In this document: positions 1 to 9,003 of the stretch, in pieces
Layout of the letters: every line of letters starts with the position of its first letter
How positions within the stretch are numbered: position 1 is the first letter of the stretch
From: Erysipelotrichaceae bacterium
GTDB taxonomy: Bacteria > Bacillota_I > Bacilli_A > Erysipelotrichales > Erysipelotrichaceae
Length of the DNA stretch: 64,000 bases
Assembly (NCBI GenBank): GCA_017404205.1
Contig: JAFRCV010000008.1
Location: forward strand, 124,001-188,000
Direction of reading: 5' to 3'
Program-made: the position numbers and the translations under genes
Notes under the pieces: generated by a model
What the model saw: the letters and a program-made list of their open reading frames with translations, nothing else
Told to the model about the DNA's origin: nothing
Database searches by the model: none

Positions 1-25
1 ACATCAAAATAGAAAGGATATAAAT

Positions 26-310
26 ATGAGATATATATTAGATATTCAATTCTTTGCTTCTAAAAAAGGTGTTGGTTCTACAAAGAACGGCCGTGATTCT
101 CATTCTAAAAGATTGGGCGCAAAGATAGCTGATGGTCAATTTGCTACTGCTGGTTCTATTATTTATCGTCAAAGAGGAACTAAAATTCATCCTGGCACAA
201 ATGTTAAAAAAGGTGGAGATGATACATTGTTCTGCACTTGCGATGGCGTAGTAAAATACGAACATTTAGGAAAAGACAAGAAAAAAGTTTCTTGTTATCC
301 ACAAGCTTAA
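26..310 (+). CDS. rpmA: 50S ribosomal protein L27
   Basis: L27 of the large ribosomal subunit; its N-terminus reaches toward the peptidyl transferase centre. The 94-residue protein begins with an 11-residue extension ([11 protein letters not shown]) before SKKG. In Firmicutes this extension is removed after FFA by the protease Prp, so the mature protein should start at Ser12. The rest ([13 protein letters not shown], then [13 protein letters not shown]) is typical L27. An AGGA Shine-Dalgarno lies 7 bases before the ATG. Prp and L21 normally lie just upstream and would be outside the window. A hairpin terminator follows. Confidence 0.98.
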   Translation: MRYILDIQFFASKKGVGSTKNGRDSHSKRLGAKIADGQFATAGSIIYRQRGTKIHPGTNVKKGGDDTLFCTCDGVVKYEHLGKDKKKVSCYPQA

Positions 311-313
311 TAC

Positions 314-1660
<1,347 letters not shown>

Positions 1661-1661
1661 A

Positions 1662-1688
1662 TTGTACATTTTATATGTGTGTTATAAT
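1662..1688 (+). promoter_or_regulatory. ruvA promoter, leaderless type
   Basis: TTGTAC at 1662-1667 and an extended -10 (TGT TATAAT, box at 1683-1688; spacer 15). The ATG at 1695 begins six bases after the -10, so transcription should start at or next to the start codon. There is no Shine-Dalgarno. Confidence 0.7.
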
Positions 1689-1694
1689 CAAATT

Positions 1695-2258
1695 ATGATT
1701 GGTTTTCTAAGAGGTACTATTCATCACTTTGGATTAGATTACCTATTGATTGATGTAAACGGCGTTGGCTACCGCGTTAGTTTTTTTCACCCTGATAAAC
1801 TATCTATAGGTCAAGAAATGCTTATTTACACATATGATAATGTTCGTGAAGATGAAAGAACACTTTATGGTTTTTTAACTATTGATGAATACGATATGTT
1901 TGTAAAACTTATTTCAGTTAAAGGCTTAGGCCCTAAGATTGCTTCAAATATATTAACTGTTGCAAGTGTTGAAGCGTTAACTGAAGCTATTCAAAATGAA
2001 GACTTACAATTTATGAGAAACATGCCTGGCATTGGAATTAAAACAGCGAGTCAAATTATTCTTGATTTAAAAGGTAAACTTGTTTCTGAAGATAATAGCG
2101 ATGTTGACGATGAGATTCTTGTTGATGTATTAGAAGCTTTAAAGAATCTTGGTTATAAGCCTAGCGAAATTAAACCGGTTTTGAAAGAATTATCAAAAGA
2201 ACCGGGCTTGAGTGCAGATGAATATTTGAAACGTGCTCTTGCTATGTTTATTAAATAA
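1695..2258 (+). CDS. ruvA: Holliday junction branch migration protein RuvA
   Basis: DNA-binding subunit of the RuvAB branch migration motor in recombinational repair. The chosen ATG gives the standard N-terminus MIGFLRGTI; the longer open frame from 1662 would add eleven unrelated residues and overlap the promoter. Of the 187 residues, an OB fold covers about 1-62, two helix-hairpin-helix motifs follow (VKGLGPKIA and MPGIGIKTA), and the C-terminal domain III that contacts RuvB closes the protein. ruvB starts one base after the stop, so the two should be co-transcribed. Confidence 0.97.
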   Translation: MIGFLRGTIHHFGLDYLLIDVNGVGYRVSFFHPDKLSIGQEMLIYTYDNVREDERTLYGFLTIDEYDMFVKLISVKGLGPKIASNILTVASVEALTEAIQNEDLQFMRNMPGIGIKTASQIILDLKGKLVSEDNSDVDDEILVDVLEALKNLGYKPSEIKPVLKELSKEPGLSADEYLKRALAMFIK

Positions 2259-2259
2259 T

Positions 2260-3279
2260 ATGAGTGAAAAAGAATTTAAAAGTTTATTGACTACAGAAAA
2301 ACTTGAGGATGAAATTGAAGAAGAATTAAATTTGCGTCCTCAGTTTTTAAATGAATATGTAGGTCAAAGTGAATTAAAAGAAAATTTAGAAATATTTATT
2401 AAGGCAGCTAAAAACAGAAATGAAGCACTTGATCATTGTCTTTTTTATGGTCCTCCAGGACTTGGAAAAACTACTTTAGCTTATATTTTAGCTAATGAAA
2501 TGGGGACTGATATCAAAATTACATCTGGTCCAAGTATTGAAAAAAGCGGAGATTTAGCTGCGATACTATCAAATCTAAAAGCAGGCGATGTTTTATTTAT
2601 TGATGAAATTCATCGTTTACCAAAAGTTGTTGAAGAAGTCTTATATCCCGCAATGGAAGATTTTGTAATTGATGTTGTAGTGGGAAAAGACCAAGGCGCA
2701 AGATCAATTAGAATTGAACTTCCTCCTTTTACACTTGTTGGTGCTACAACTAGAATGGGTTCCATTTCTTCTCCTTTAAGAGATCGTTTCGGAATTGTTT
2801 CAAAGCTTGAATATTATAATGAAAATGAATTAGCTTCTATTGTCAAAAGAACTTCAAAAGTCTTTAATACGACAATAGATGATGATGCTGTAATTGAAAT
2901 TGCTAAAAGAAGTAGAGGAACACCACGTATAGCTAATAGATTATTTAGAAGAATTAGAGATTTTGCCCAAGTATTAAATGAAGGTCACATCGATTATCAG
3001 ATTGCCTCAAAATCTCTAGATCGTTTGAAAATTGATCCTATCGGTTTAGATCGCGTTGATATTAAATATCTAGAAGGAATAATCAATAGATATAATGGTG
3101 GTCCTGTTGGTGTTGAAGCTATTGCTAGTGCTATTGGTGAAGAAGTTGTTACTATTGAAGATGTCTATGAACCTTATTTAATTCAAATTGGTTTAATAAA
3201 CAGATCGCCTCGTGGTAGACTCGCAACACAAAAAGCTTATGAACATTTAAAAATTAGTTCAAGCGATACTCTTTTCTAA
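2260..3279 (+). CDS. ruvB: Holliday junction branch migration ATPase RuvB
   Basis: Hexameric AAA+ motor that drives branch migration with RuvA. The 339-residue protein has Walker [10 protein letters not shown], Walker B DEIHRL, sensor GATTRMG, arginine-finger region SSPLRDRFG and the C-terminal winged helix [18 protein letters not shown]. The ATG at 2260 matches family length; a frame extension back to 2233 would overlap ruvA and add nine residues of no RuvB character. It forms a two-gene operon with ruvA. Confidence 0.97.
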   Translation: MSEKEFKSLLTTEKLEDEIEEELNLRPQFLNEYVGQSELKENLEIFIKAAKNRNEALDHCLFYGPPGLGKTTLAYILANEMGTDIKITSGPSIEKSGDLAAILSNLKAGDVLFIDEIHRLPKVVEEVLYPAMEDFVIDVVVGKDQGARSIRIELPPFTLVGATTRMGSISSPLRDRFGIVSKLEYYNENELASIVKRTSKVFNTTIDDDAVIEIAKRSRGTPRIANRLFRRIRDFAQVLNEGHIDYQIASKSLDRLKIDPIGLDRVDIKYLEGIINRYNGGPVGVEAIASAIGEEVVTIEDVYEPYLIQIGLINRSPRGRLATQKAYEHLKISSSDTLF

Positions 3280-3329
3280 ATAGAATTTATATGATATTAT
3301 TTTAAAGTGTGAATAGGAGGTTATTTTAA

Positions 3330-3482
3330 ATGCCTAGAGAATTTGTAACATTCAAATGTGCAGAATGTGGTGAAGAAAATTACATCGGTTCTAGAAATAA
3401 GAAAAAACATCCAGACAAAATGGAAATAAAGAAATACTGTCCTAGATGTAATAAAATGACTGTTCATAAGGAGAAAAAATAA
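3330..3482 (+). CDS. rpmG: 50S ribosomal protein L33
   Basis: A 50-residue ribosomal protein starting MPREFVTFKCAEC and ending NKMTVHKEKK. It has the zinc-ribbon cysteine pairs of the C+ form (KCAEC, then CPRC). A strong AGGAGG (3315-3320) sits 9 bases before the ATG, in contrast to the Shine-Dalgarno-free genes nearby. It lies alone between ruvB and a metallo-hydrolase; the stop codon is the base of a terminator hairpin. Confidence 0.93.
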   Translation: MPREFVTFKCAECGEENYIGSRNKKKHPDKMEIKKYCPRCNKMTVHKEKK

Positions 3483-3507
3483 GCGGTAACGCTTATTTTC
3501 TTTATTA
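3477..3507 (+). terminator. rpmG terminator
   Basis: Nine-bp stem (AAATAAGCG / CGCTTATTT) with a GTAA loop, 3477-3498, then a T-rich run. The rpmG TAA lies inside the left arm. Confidence 0.85.
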
Positions 3508-3511
3508 TTCT

Positions 3512-4114
3512 ATGGAAGTTAAAAAAATATGTCTTGGAAGTTTTGGCACAAATACTTATATTTTAGAAATTGATAATAATGTTGTGCTAATTGATCCAGC
3601 AGGAAAATATGAGAAATTTTTGGAAATCTTAAATAATAAAAAACTAATCAGTATTTTACTTACGCACGGACATTTTGATCATATTAAAGCTGTTGATGGT
3701 CTATATAGATTATTTAATATTCCTGTTTATATAAGCAAAGAAGATGATGAATTATCAAGAGACAAAAACCAGTGTCTTGCTTTTGGACTTCCATACTCTC
3801 CTGTCATATCTTGTCCTGTTATTTATTTAAAAGAAGGTATGCTTAAGATTGGCCCATTTAATTTTGAAGTAATTTTTACTCCTGGTCATACTGAAGGATC
3901 TGTATGTTATAAAATTGATAATTATTTATTTACTGGTGATACTTTATTTAGAATGTCTGTTGGTCGAACTGATTTGAAAGGTGGAGATAATCGCAAATTG
4001 AAATCTTCTTTAAGGATATTGTCGCAATTAAATCCTGAATTAATTGTTTGTCCAGGACATGATTCACTAACTACTTTAAAGGAAGAATTAGAAAGTAATC
4101 CATATTTAAAATGA
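3512..4114 (+). CDS. MBL-fold metallo-hydrolase (YqgX/glyoxalase II-like)
   Basis: A 200-residue metallo-beta-lactamase-fold hydrolase. It shows the metal-binding motif THGHFDH (about 51-57), a second histidine in TPGHTEGS, the bridging aspartate in FTGDTLF and a late histidine in CPGHD. Size and the FTGDTLFRMSVGRTD block match the small YqgX/glyoxalase II-like family; the physiological thioester is unknown. No Shine-Dalgarno is seen; a TATTAT lies a few bases before the ATG, right after the rpmG terminator. Its stop overlaps the ATG of the following lipoprotein gene (ATGA). Confidence 0.9.
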   Translation: MEVKKICLGSFGTNTYILEIDNNVVLIDPAGKYEKFLEILNNKKLISILLTHGHFDHIKAVDGLYRLFNIPVYISKEDDELSRDKNQCLAFGLPYSPVISCPVIYLKEGMLKIGPFNFEVIFTPGHTEGSVCYKIDNYLFTGDTLFRMSVGRTDLKGGDNRKLKSSLRILSQLNPELIVCPGHDSLTTLKEELESNPYLK

Positions 4115-4557
4115 AAAAGATTTTATTTATATTATTATCTATTGTATTGTTAAGTTCTTGTTTTTATAAAGAAGAAATTACTAATAATGAAATTATAAAC
4201 GGCAACGATAATGCCGCTATTGATAGTTTTTTATCTGATTTACAAGGCAACTATTATGACACCAATGGGTCAATGAGCGAAGCTGAATTAAGCCTTTTAA
4301 ATGATAATACAATCGCTTTTGATATTTATATGCCTATAAGTAATGAAGAATTTGAAGAATGGATTATGTTTGTTAAATATGAAGATAACAAGCTAATCTA
4401 TGATGAATATTTACATACAAAAGTTAAAACTTTTGAAGGCAAAGATTATACAGAAATTTTAAACGATAGTAATGAAGGCTTTTTATTAATTGAGGATAAT
4501 AAAATATCGTGGCACGAAACATGCCACGATATTGATTTTATTTTTGTAAAAAAATAA
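4111..4557 (+). CDS. Small predicted lipoprotein, function unknown
   Basis: A 148-residue protein with a type II signal: MKK, hydrophobic stretch ILFILLSIVLL, then lipobox LSSC with the lipidated Cys at about residue 17. The rest is acidic and probably beta-rich, with no motif I recognise. It overlaps the hydrolase gene upstream by ATGA and should be translationally coupled. The last sixteen or so codons form a 12-bp hairpin that is evidently the terminator, so the C-terminal sequence is constrained by RNA folding. It abuts the end of trxB with no intergenic base. Confidence 0.8.
   Translation: MKKILFILLSIVLLSSCFYKEEITNNEIINGNDNAAIDSFLSDLQGNYYDTNGSMSEAELSLLNDNTIAFDIYMPISNEEFEEWIMFVKYEDNKLIYDEYLHTKVKTFEGKDYTEILNDSNEGFLLIEDNKISWHETCHDIDFIFVKK
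4503..4545. terminator. Terminator hairpin inside the coding end of the lipoprotein gene
   Basis: Perfect 12-bp stem: AATATCGTGGCA at 4503-4514 and TGCCACGATATT at 4522-4533, seven-base loop, then a T-rich tract ending at TTTTTG. It lies wholly inside the + strand frame. On the minus strand the same hairpin is followed by TTATTATCC, so it could also end trxB transcripts. Confidence 0.8.
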
Positions 4558-5460
4558 TTAACGTAAATAATTGACGATTGAATTAGCCGCAATAGCGCCA
4601 TCATTGGTTGCGGTAACAACTTGGCGAAGACTTTTTTTAGTTACATCTCCAGCTGCATAAATTCCTTTTACAGAAGTTTCCATATTATCATTTACGATAA
4701 CATATCCATTTTCATCTAAAATATCTAAATCGACAAATGTAGTATTTGGTTTAGCACCAATATATGGGAAAATTCCACTACAGTTTAATACTGTTGTTTC
4801 TTTAGTATCAACATTTTCTATTTCTAAGCCAACTATACGATTGTTGTCAATTACAAGTTGCTTAGGGATACTTTTTGTGATTATTTCAATCTTATCATTA
4901 ACTTTGACTTTATCAACAATTGATGCGTCTGCTCTAAAGACATCTCTTCTAATTACAATGTAGATTTTATTGACAATTGATGTCAAATATAAAGATTCTT
5001 CAAGTGCAGAATTGCCTCCACCTACAACTACAACATCTTTGTTGCGATAGAAGAATGCATCACAGACAGCACAATAAGATATTCCTCTTCCTGTATATTC
5101 ATCTGACTTATCTACTGGTAAATGATTTTCTTTTGTACCTGAAGCAATAATAATAGTTCTTGCTTCAAATTCTTCCCCTGTATCTAAATAGATTTTTTTA
5201 ATGTCGCCATTTACAATTTTAGAAACATTTCCAGGTCTTATTTCTACACCAAATGATTGACTGTGTTTGACAAGTTCATCTGCTAATTGGCCACCAGATA
5301 TCTTTGTAAAACCGGGATAATTTTCAATTTCATATGTTTTGGTGAGTTTACCACCCATACTTTCATTTTCAATAATAAGCACACTTAAATTGGCTCTAGA
5401 AGCATATATAGAAGCTGTTAATCCTGCAGGCCCAGCACCAATTATCAATACATCATACAT
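4558..5460 (-). CDS. trxB: Thioredoxin reductase
   Basis: NADPH-dependent flavoenzyme that reduces thioredoxin. The 300-residue protein has the FAD motif IIGAGPAG (6-13), redox pair CAVC (Cys130, Cys133) and NADPH motif GGGNSA (147-152), ending GIYAAGDVT near the C-terminus; length is as usual. On the minus strand GGAGGG lies 9 bases before the ATG and a TATAAT (5497-5492) further upstream, so this gene has a conventional leader. It is convergent with the lipoprotein gene and shares its terminator region. Confidence 0.96.
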   Translation of the reverse strand: MYDVLIIGAGPAGLTASIYASRANLSVLIIENESMGGKLTKTYEIENYPGFTKISGGQLADELVKHSQSFGVEIRPGNVSKIVNGDIKKIYLDTGEEFEARTIIIASGTKENHLPVDKSDEYTGRGISYCAVCDAFFYRNKDVVVVGGGNSALEESLYLTSIVNKIYIVIRRDVFRADASIVDKVKVNDKIEIITKSIPKQLVIDNNRIVGLEIENVDTKETTVLNCSGIFPYIGAKPNTTFVDLDILDENGYVIVNDNMETSVKGIYAAGDVTKKSLRQVVTATNDGAIAANSIVNYLR

Positions 5461-5492
5461 ACAATGTTACCCTCCATTAATTGTTGTAGGAA

Positions 5493-5741
5493 TTATAACA
5501 TGTTGTCTTGCAATTCTACGAACCATTTGCCCCTGTCAAAGAATAAATGTCTTATGCGATTATTATCAAATACACATGTATATCTTAGTCCTGAACCACC
5601 AACTTTTAATGATGCACGTGGACAAATTTCCTTAATTTTAATGATCGGTATTTTACGATTATCATTCCATATTAAAAATAAAGGTGTTACATTTCCAGCT
5701 TGATCATTTAAACAAATAACATCTACATATTTTCTTTTCAT
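5493..5741 (-). CDS. Small conserved-looking protein following dinB, function unknown
   Basis: An 82-residue protein starting MKRKYVDVICLND, two bases after the dinB stop, with an AAGGT Shine-Dalgarno formed by the end of dinB. It alternates beta-strand-like segments (VTPLFLIWNDNRKIPI, ASLKVGGSGLRYTCVF) and ends with a tryptophan-containing strand. I recall similar small proteins beside dinB in other Firmicutes but cannot name a family. Position suggests co-transcription with dinB and thus possible DNA-damage control. Confidence 0.65.
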   Translation of the reverse strand: MKRKYVDVICLNDQAGNVTPLFLIWNDNRKIPIIKIKEICPRASLKVGGSGLRYTCVFDNNRIRHLFFDRGKWFVELQDNML

Positions 5742-5743
5742 AT

Positions 5744-6988
5744 TTACCTTCCAAAATAGCTTACAGGATGTGTTACATGTTCATCCTTAGGGTTAAAACT
5801 CGCTAGTTTCTCATCTTCTAAAGAACGCAAATTGCGAATAGAGTAATAACCAAATCTTTTACGAATATCATAAATGGCAACATCTTTCTTTTTTTCTTTT
5901 AATGAATATTTTATATTGCCATTTAAGTCAATAATGCTTGTTTCCTTTTTATTAGAAAGATTACTAACAGATACGCCTATAGAGCGATAGGGGATTTTAA
6001 AATCTAAATGGTTTATTTCAAATAATTCTAAAGCGGTATTAAAGATGTCACTTGCTAAGTCACTATTTTCACAAAGGCTTTTTTGCATGGTGCGCCATTT
6101 GAGTTTCTTATCTCTTAAGCTTAGATGGATAGTTTTATAAAATAAACCAGCTTCTTTTATTCTTGAGGCAACAGAATCACATAATATATTTAAAACAAGT
6201 TTTAAATCATCCAAGTCATATAAGTCCCTAATAGTGGTAGAAGAATTGCCAATGCTTTTGATTTCTTCTTCATCATCGTCATATCTTCTTACTTTGCTTA
6301 AATCATAACCATTAGCAAAATACCATAAAGTTTCGCCATTTTTTCCTAAAATATTTTTTAAATAATCTTGTGAAGAATAAGCAACATCTTTAATTGAATA
6401 TAAACCATATGATTTTAATTTTTCATATGTGTGAAAGCCAACTCCAAGTAAGTCATTAGCTGGTAGATTTTCAATATCTTCAAGCTTGCTTATCACAAAA
6501 TATGAATCTTCTGCGGCAATATCACTTCCTAATTTTGCCCATATTTTGTTATTAGAAACACCTATGCTCAATGTTAATCCAATCTCTTCTTTAACTCTTC
6601 TTAAGATATTTTCCACAATATATTTAATTGAACCAAAATATTTTATACTTGAACTAATATCCAACCAACATTCATCAGGACCAAACGATTCAACTTTATC
6701 TGTATATTCGTAATATAATTTTTTTACTTGATTTGAATAATATGTATATGAATCATAATCTGGTTTTCTGATAATTAAATTAGGACATTTATTTTTTGCT
6801 TCAAAAATAGCTTCAGCAGTTTTAACTCCAGCTTTTTTAGCCAATACATTTTTAGCTAAAATGATGCCATGTCTATTTTCTGGATCACCAGCAATAGCCA
6901 TCGGTACATTTCTTAATTCTGGATGATATAACATTTCAACTGATGCATAAAAGCAATTTAAATCGCAGTGAAGTATTATCTTGTTCAT
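5744..6988 (-). CDS. dinB: DNA polymerase IV (Y-family translesion polymerase)
   Basis: Error-prone Y-family polymerase for lesion bypass. The 414 residues start MNKIILHCDLNCFYASVE (catalytic Asp9), continue with the second acidic cluster FGPDECWLD, thumb residues GVGFHTYEKLKSYGL and a little-finger domain with SIGNSSTTIRDL. It ends HPVSYFGR, without an obvious QLxLF clamp motif. The promoter (TTGAAC, 16 bases, TATAAT) ends six bases before the ATG, predicting a leaderless transcript. It faces a LexA-like repressor gene across 76 bases containing an 11-bp direct repeat; damage-inducible control is the likely reading. Confidence 0.95.
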   Translation of the reverse strand: MNKIILHCDLNCFYASVEMLYHPELRNVPMAIAGDPENRHGIILAKNVLAKKAGVKTAEAIFEAKNKCPNLIIRKPDYDSYTYYSNQVKKLYYEYTDKVESFGPDECWLDISSSIKYFGSIKYIVENILRRVKEEIGLTLSIGVSNNKIWAKLGSDIAAEDSYFVISKLEDIENLPANDLLGVGFHTYEKLKSYGLYSIKDVAYSSQDYLKNILGKNGETLWYFANGYDLSKVRRYDDDEEEIKSIGNSSTTIRDLYDLDDLKLVLNILCDSVASRIKEAGLFYKTIHLSLRDKKLKWRTMQKSLCENSDLASDIFNTALELFEINHLDFKIPYRSIGVSVSNLSNKKETSIIDLNGNIKYSLKEKKKDVAIYDIRKRFGYYSIRNLRSLEDEKLASFNPKDEHVTHPVSYFGR

Positions 6989-6994
6989 ACTTTA

Positions 6995-7022
6995 ATTATA
7001 CTTGAAAAATATTCATGTTCAA
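6995..7022 (-). promoter_or_regulatory. dinB promoter, leaderless type
   Basis: Read on the minus strand: TTGAAC (7022-7017), 16-base spacer, TATAAT (7000-6995), then six bases and the ATG (6988). One copy of the ACTTGAAAAAT repeat (7000-7010) covers the -10/spacer region. Confidence 0.8.
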
Positions 7023-7038
7023 TAATTACTTGAAAAAT
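7000..7038. promoter_or_regulatory. Paired ACTTGAAAAAT repeats, candidate repressor operators
   Basis: Identical 11-bp direct repeats at 7000-7010 and 7028-7038, 28 bp apart. The first covers the dinB -10 edge and spacer; the second contains the -35 (TTGAAA, 7030-7035) of the LexA-like gene. Each repeat is placed to block one of the two divergent promoters. Binding by the adjacent regulator is inference. Confidence 0.5.
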
Positions 7039-7058
7039 TTTCTATTATTTTTTATTAT
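7030..7058 (+). promoter_or_regulatory. Promoter of the LexA-like regulator, leaderless type
   Basis: TTGAAA (7030-7035), 17-base spacer, TATTAT (7053-7058), six bases, ATG at 7065. No Shine-Dalgarno. Confidence 0.75.
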
Positions 7059-7064
7059 TAAGTT

Positions 7065-7655
7065 ATGAAATTCAAAGAGAACTTAAGATATTTAAGACAT
7101 AGTAATAATATGTCTCAAGAAGATTTAGCTAAAAAATTTGGCTATAAGTCATTCACAACAGTTCAAAAATGGGAAGATGGCACAGCTTTTCCTAAAATTG
7201 AAAATCTAAATAAAATTGCTCAAATATTTAATGTTGAATTAGATCACTTATTAAATGTTGATTTGCGAACTAATAAAGTTAAAGTTCCTGTTTTAGGTGA
7301 AGTTAAAGCTGGCTATGATATGTATATTAACGAAGAAATACTTGGATATGAATATTTAAACAATAATGAATATACACCTGGCGAATACTTTTATTTAAAA
7401 GTAAAAGGCGATTCAATGATTAATGATCGTATTTGTGAAGGCGATATAGTCTATGTCCGCAAACAAGATTATCTTGAAAATAATGATTTGGGTGTCTTTG
7501 TTATTGATAATGATGAAGTAACAATAAAAAGAATTGAATATAGAGACGATGGTGTTGTATTGAAAGCTTCAAATAAAAAATATTCTGATCGTTATTTTGA
7601 TAACGATAATATTAAAATATTAGGTAAGGTATTACATAACAAGGTGCTATTCTGA
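7065..7655 (+). CDS. XRE-HTH / S24 peptidase repressor, LexA/CI-like
   Basis: A 196-residue self-cleaving repressor. Residues 5-62 are an XRE-type helix-turn-helix (MSQEDLAKKFGYKSFTTVQKWE). The C-terminal S24 domain has cleavage-site Ala82-Gly83, catalytic Ser117 in KGDSM and Lys155 in EVTIKRI, with spacing close to LexA. The HTH is CI/XRE type rather than the winged helix of LexA. It lies divergent from dinB with repeated operator-like sites between, suggesting it acts as the SOS-type repressor of dinB and of itself. Its stop overlaps the next ATG (TGATG). No phage genes are near, so a prophage origin is not favoured. Confidence 0.85.
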   Translation: MKFKENLRYLRHSNNMSQEDLAKKFGYKSFTTVQKWEDGTAFPKIENLNKIAQIFNVELDHLLNVDLRTNKVKVPVLGEVKAGYDMYINEEILGYEYLNNNEYTPGEYFYLKVKGDSMINDRICEGDIVYVRKQDYLENNDLGVFVIDNDEVTIKRIEYRDDGVVLKASNKKYSDRYFDNDNIKILGKVLHNKVLF

Positions 7656-7903
7656 TGAAAATTAAATATCGTTTTATATATTTCTTTACTTCTTTCTTTG
7701 CCTATGTAGCATTGGCATTTTTAGATTTCTTTGTTTTAAGATATTTGTTAGAAATGATTAGTACAAATTATCTTGTCCATACAATTATGATGCTAATATG
7801 TTTAATAATCATTAATCCAATAATTGTATATTATTTGATTAATTATTTGCCTATTAAACCAAAACTAAAAAAATTAGAAAAAACAGCTATTACTGACAAG
7901 TAA
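7655..7903 (+). CDS. Small membrane protein, function unknown
   Basis: An 82-residue hydrophobic protein with two to three membrane segments (about 7-30, 37-65) and a lysine-rich cytoplasmic tail PKLKKLEKTAI. No recognised family. It overlaps the stop of the S24 repressor by one base, so it should be produced with it; a membrane-linked damage-response role is possible but unsupported. Its final codons and stop make the stem of the following terminator. Confidence 0.6.
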   Translation: MKIKYRFIYFFTSFFAYVALAFLDFFVLRYLLEMISTNYLVHTIMMLICLIIINPIIVYYLINYLPIKPKLKKLEKTAITDK

Positions 7904-7920
7904 TAGTTTTTTTATTTTTT
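7887..7920 (+). terminator. Terminator ahead of murG
   Basis: Stem CTATTAC (7887-7893) / GTAATAG (7900-7906), loop TGACAA, then a long T-rich run. The TAA of the upstream gene (7901-7903) is inside the right arm. Confidence 0.8.
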
Positions 7921-7932
7921 ATCATTAAATGT

Positions 7933-7938
7933 TAAAAT
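7933..7938 (+). promoter_or_regulatory. murG -10 element, leaderless type
   Basis: TAAAAT at 7933-7938, six bases before the ATG at 7945. The -35 region falls in the preceding terminator T-run and is not well defined. Confidence 0.5.
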
Positions 7939-7944
7939 TATTGC

Positions 7945-9003
7945 ATGAAGATTGCGATTGCTGCTGGAGGAACTGGAGGACATATTTATCCTGCATTAAC
8001 TCTAGCTAAAGCTTTAAAGGAAAGAGGACACAGCATAGTCTTTTTTGGTTCTAGTGACAGAATGGAAAAAGATGTTGTACCAGAAAATGGTTTTGAATTT
8101 ATACCTTTAAATGTTTTAAGTACTCAAGGAAATATAATTCACAAGGTGGTAAGCTTATTTAGCATTATTAAATCTTATTTTTATTGTAAAAAAATGTTAA
8201 AGGGCTATGATCTAGCTATTGGTTTTGGAAATTATATATCAATTCCAGTTATCTTAGCTGCCAATAAAATGAAATTAAAAACTGTTTTACATGAACAAAA
8301 TTCATTTGTAGGCAAGGCGAATAAATTTTTAGATGAAAAAGTAGATTTAATCGTTGGTTCTTATGAAGAGAATAAGCAACAATTTAAGAATCCTAATACT
8401 TTGATTTTAGGAAATCCTCAAAGTTATCGTGCCTTGCATATTGAAAAAGATGACAATACTTTATTAAATATGGGCCTAAAAAACAACATCAAGACAGTTG
8501 TTATTTTTATGGGTTCTCTAGGCTCAGAAACAGTTAATAAAGTTTTAATTGATTATTTTAAATTATTAGATAATTCTTATCAAGTTATTTATGCTGCAGG
8601 TAAAAATTATTATTATGAAGATAAAAAACAAATAAGTGAAACTGATTATCTAAAATTATTCGAAAGAATTGATGGTATTAAAGTAATGAAATCATGCGAC
8701 TTGTTGGTGTCTAGGGCTGGTGCAACTACGCTATGTGAGATTGCATCTTTGGGAATGCCTTCTATTTTGATTCCTTCGCCATATGTTCCTAATAACCATC
8801 AATTTTTTAATGCCAAAGCTTTTGTCGATAAAGATGCAGCTATAATGATTGAAGAAAAAGATTTAAGTCCAATTAAACTTAAAGAAACGATAGATAGTAT
8901 AATTAATGATGACAAAATACTTGCTAAACTAAAAACTAATGCACGCAAGTTATCAAATGATAAAGTTCTTGATGAAATGGTGAAAGAAATAGAAGGTTTA
9001 TGA
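7945..9003 (+). CDS. murG: Lipid II-forming N-acetylglucosaminyltransferase MurG
   Basis: Membrane-associated GT-B enzyme that adds GlcNAc to lipid I, giving lipid II. The 352 residues include the N-terminal loop AGGTGGHIYPA (7-17), GFGNYIS (one G to N change from the common GFGGY), HEQNSFVGKAN, the second-domain VSRAGATTLCEIASLG and NHQFFNA. It appears intact. Its TGA overlaps the murB ATG. It indicates that the cell makes peptidoglycan. Confidence 0.95.
   Translation: MKIAIAAGGTGGHIYPALTLAKALKERGHSIVFFGSSDRMEKDVVPENGFEFIPLNVLSTQGNIIHKVVSLFSIIKSYFYCKKMLKGYDLAIGFGNYISIPVILAANKMKLKTVLHEQNSFVGKANKFLDEKVDLIVGSYEENKQQFKNPNTLILGNPQSYRALHIEKDDNTLLNMGLKNNIKTVVIFMGSLGSETVNKVLIDYFKLLDNSYQVIYAAGKNYYYEDKKQISETDYLKLFERIDGIKVMKSCDLLVSRAGATTLCEIASLGMPSILIPSPYVPNNHQFFNAKAFVDKDAAIMIEEKDLSPIKLKETIDSIINDDKILAKLKTNARKLSNDKVLDEMVKEIEGL

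Noticed and set aside
7065-7903. Prophage remnant around the CI-like repressor
   Set aside because: No integrase, cro, excisionase or structural genes; the neighbours are dinB and murG.
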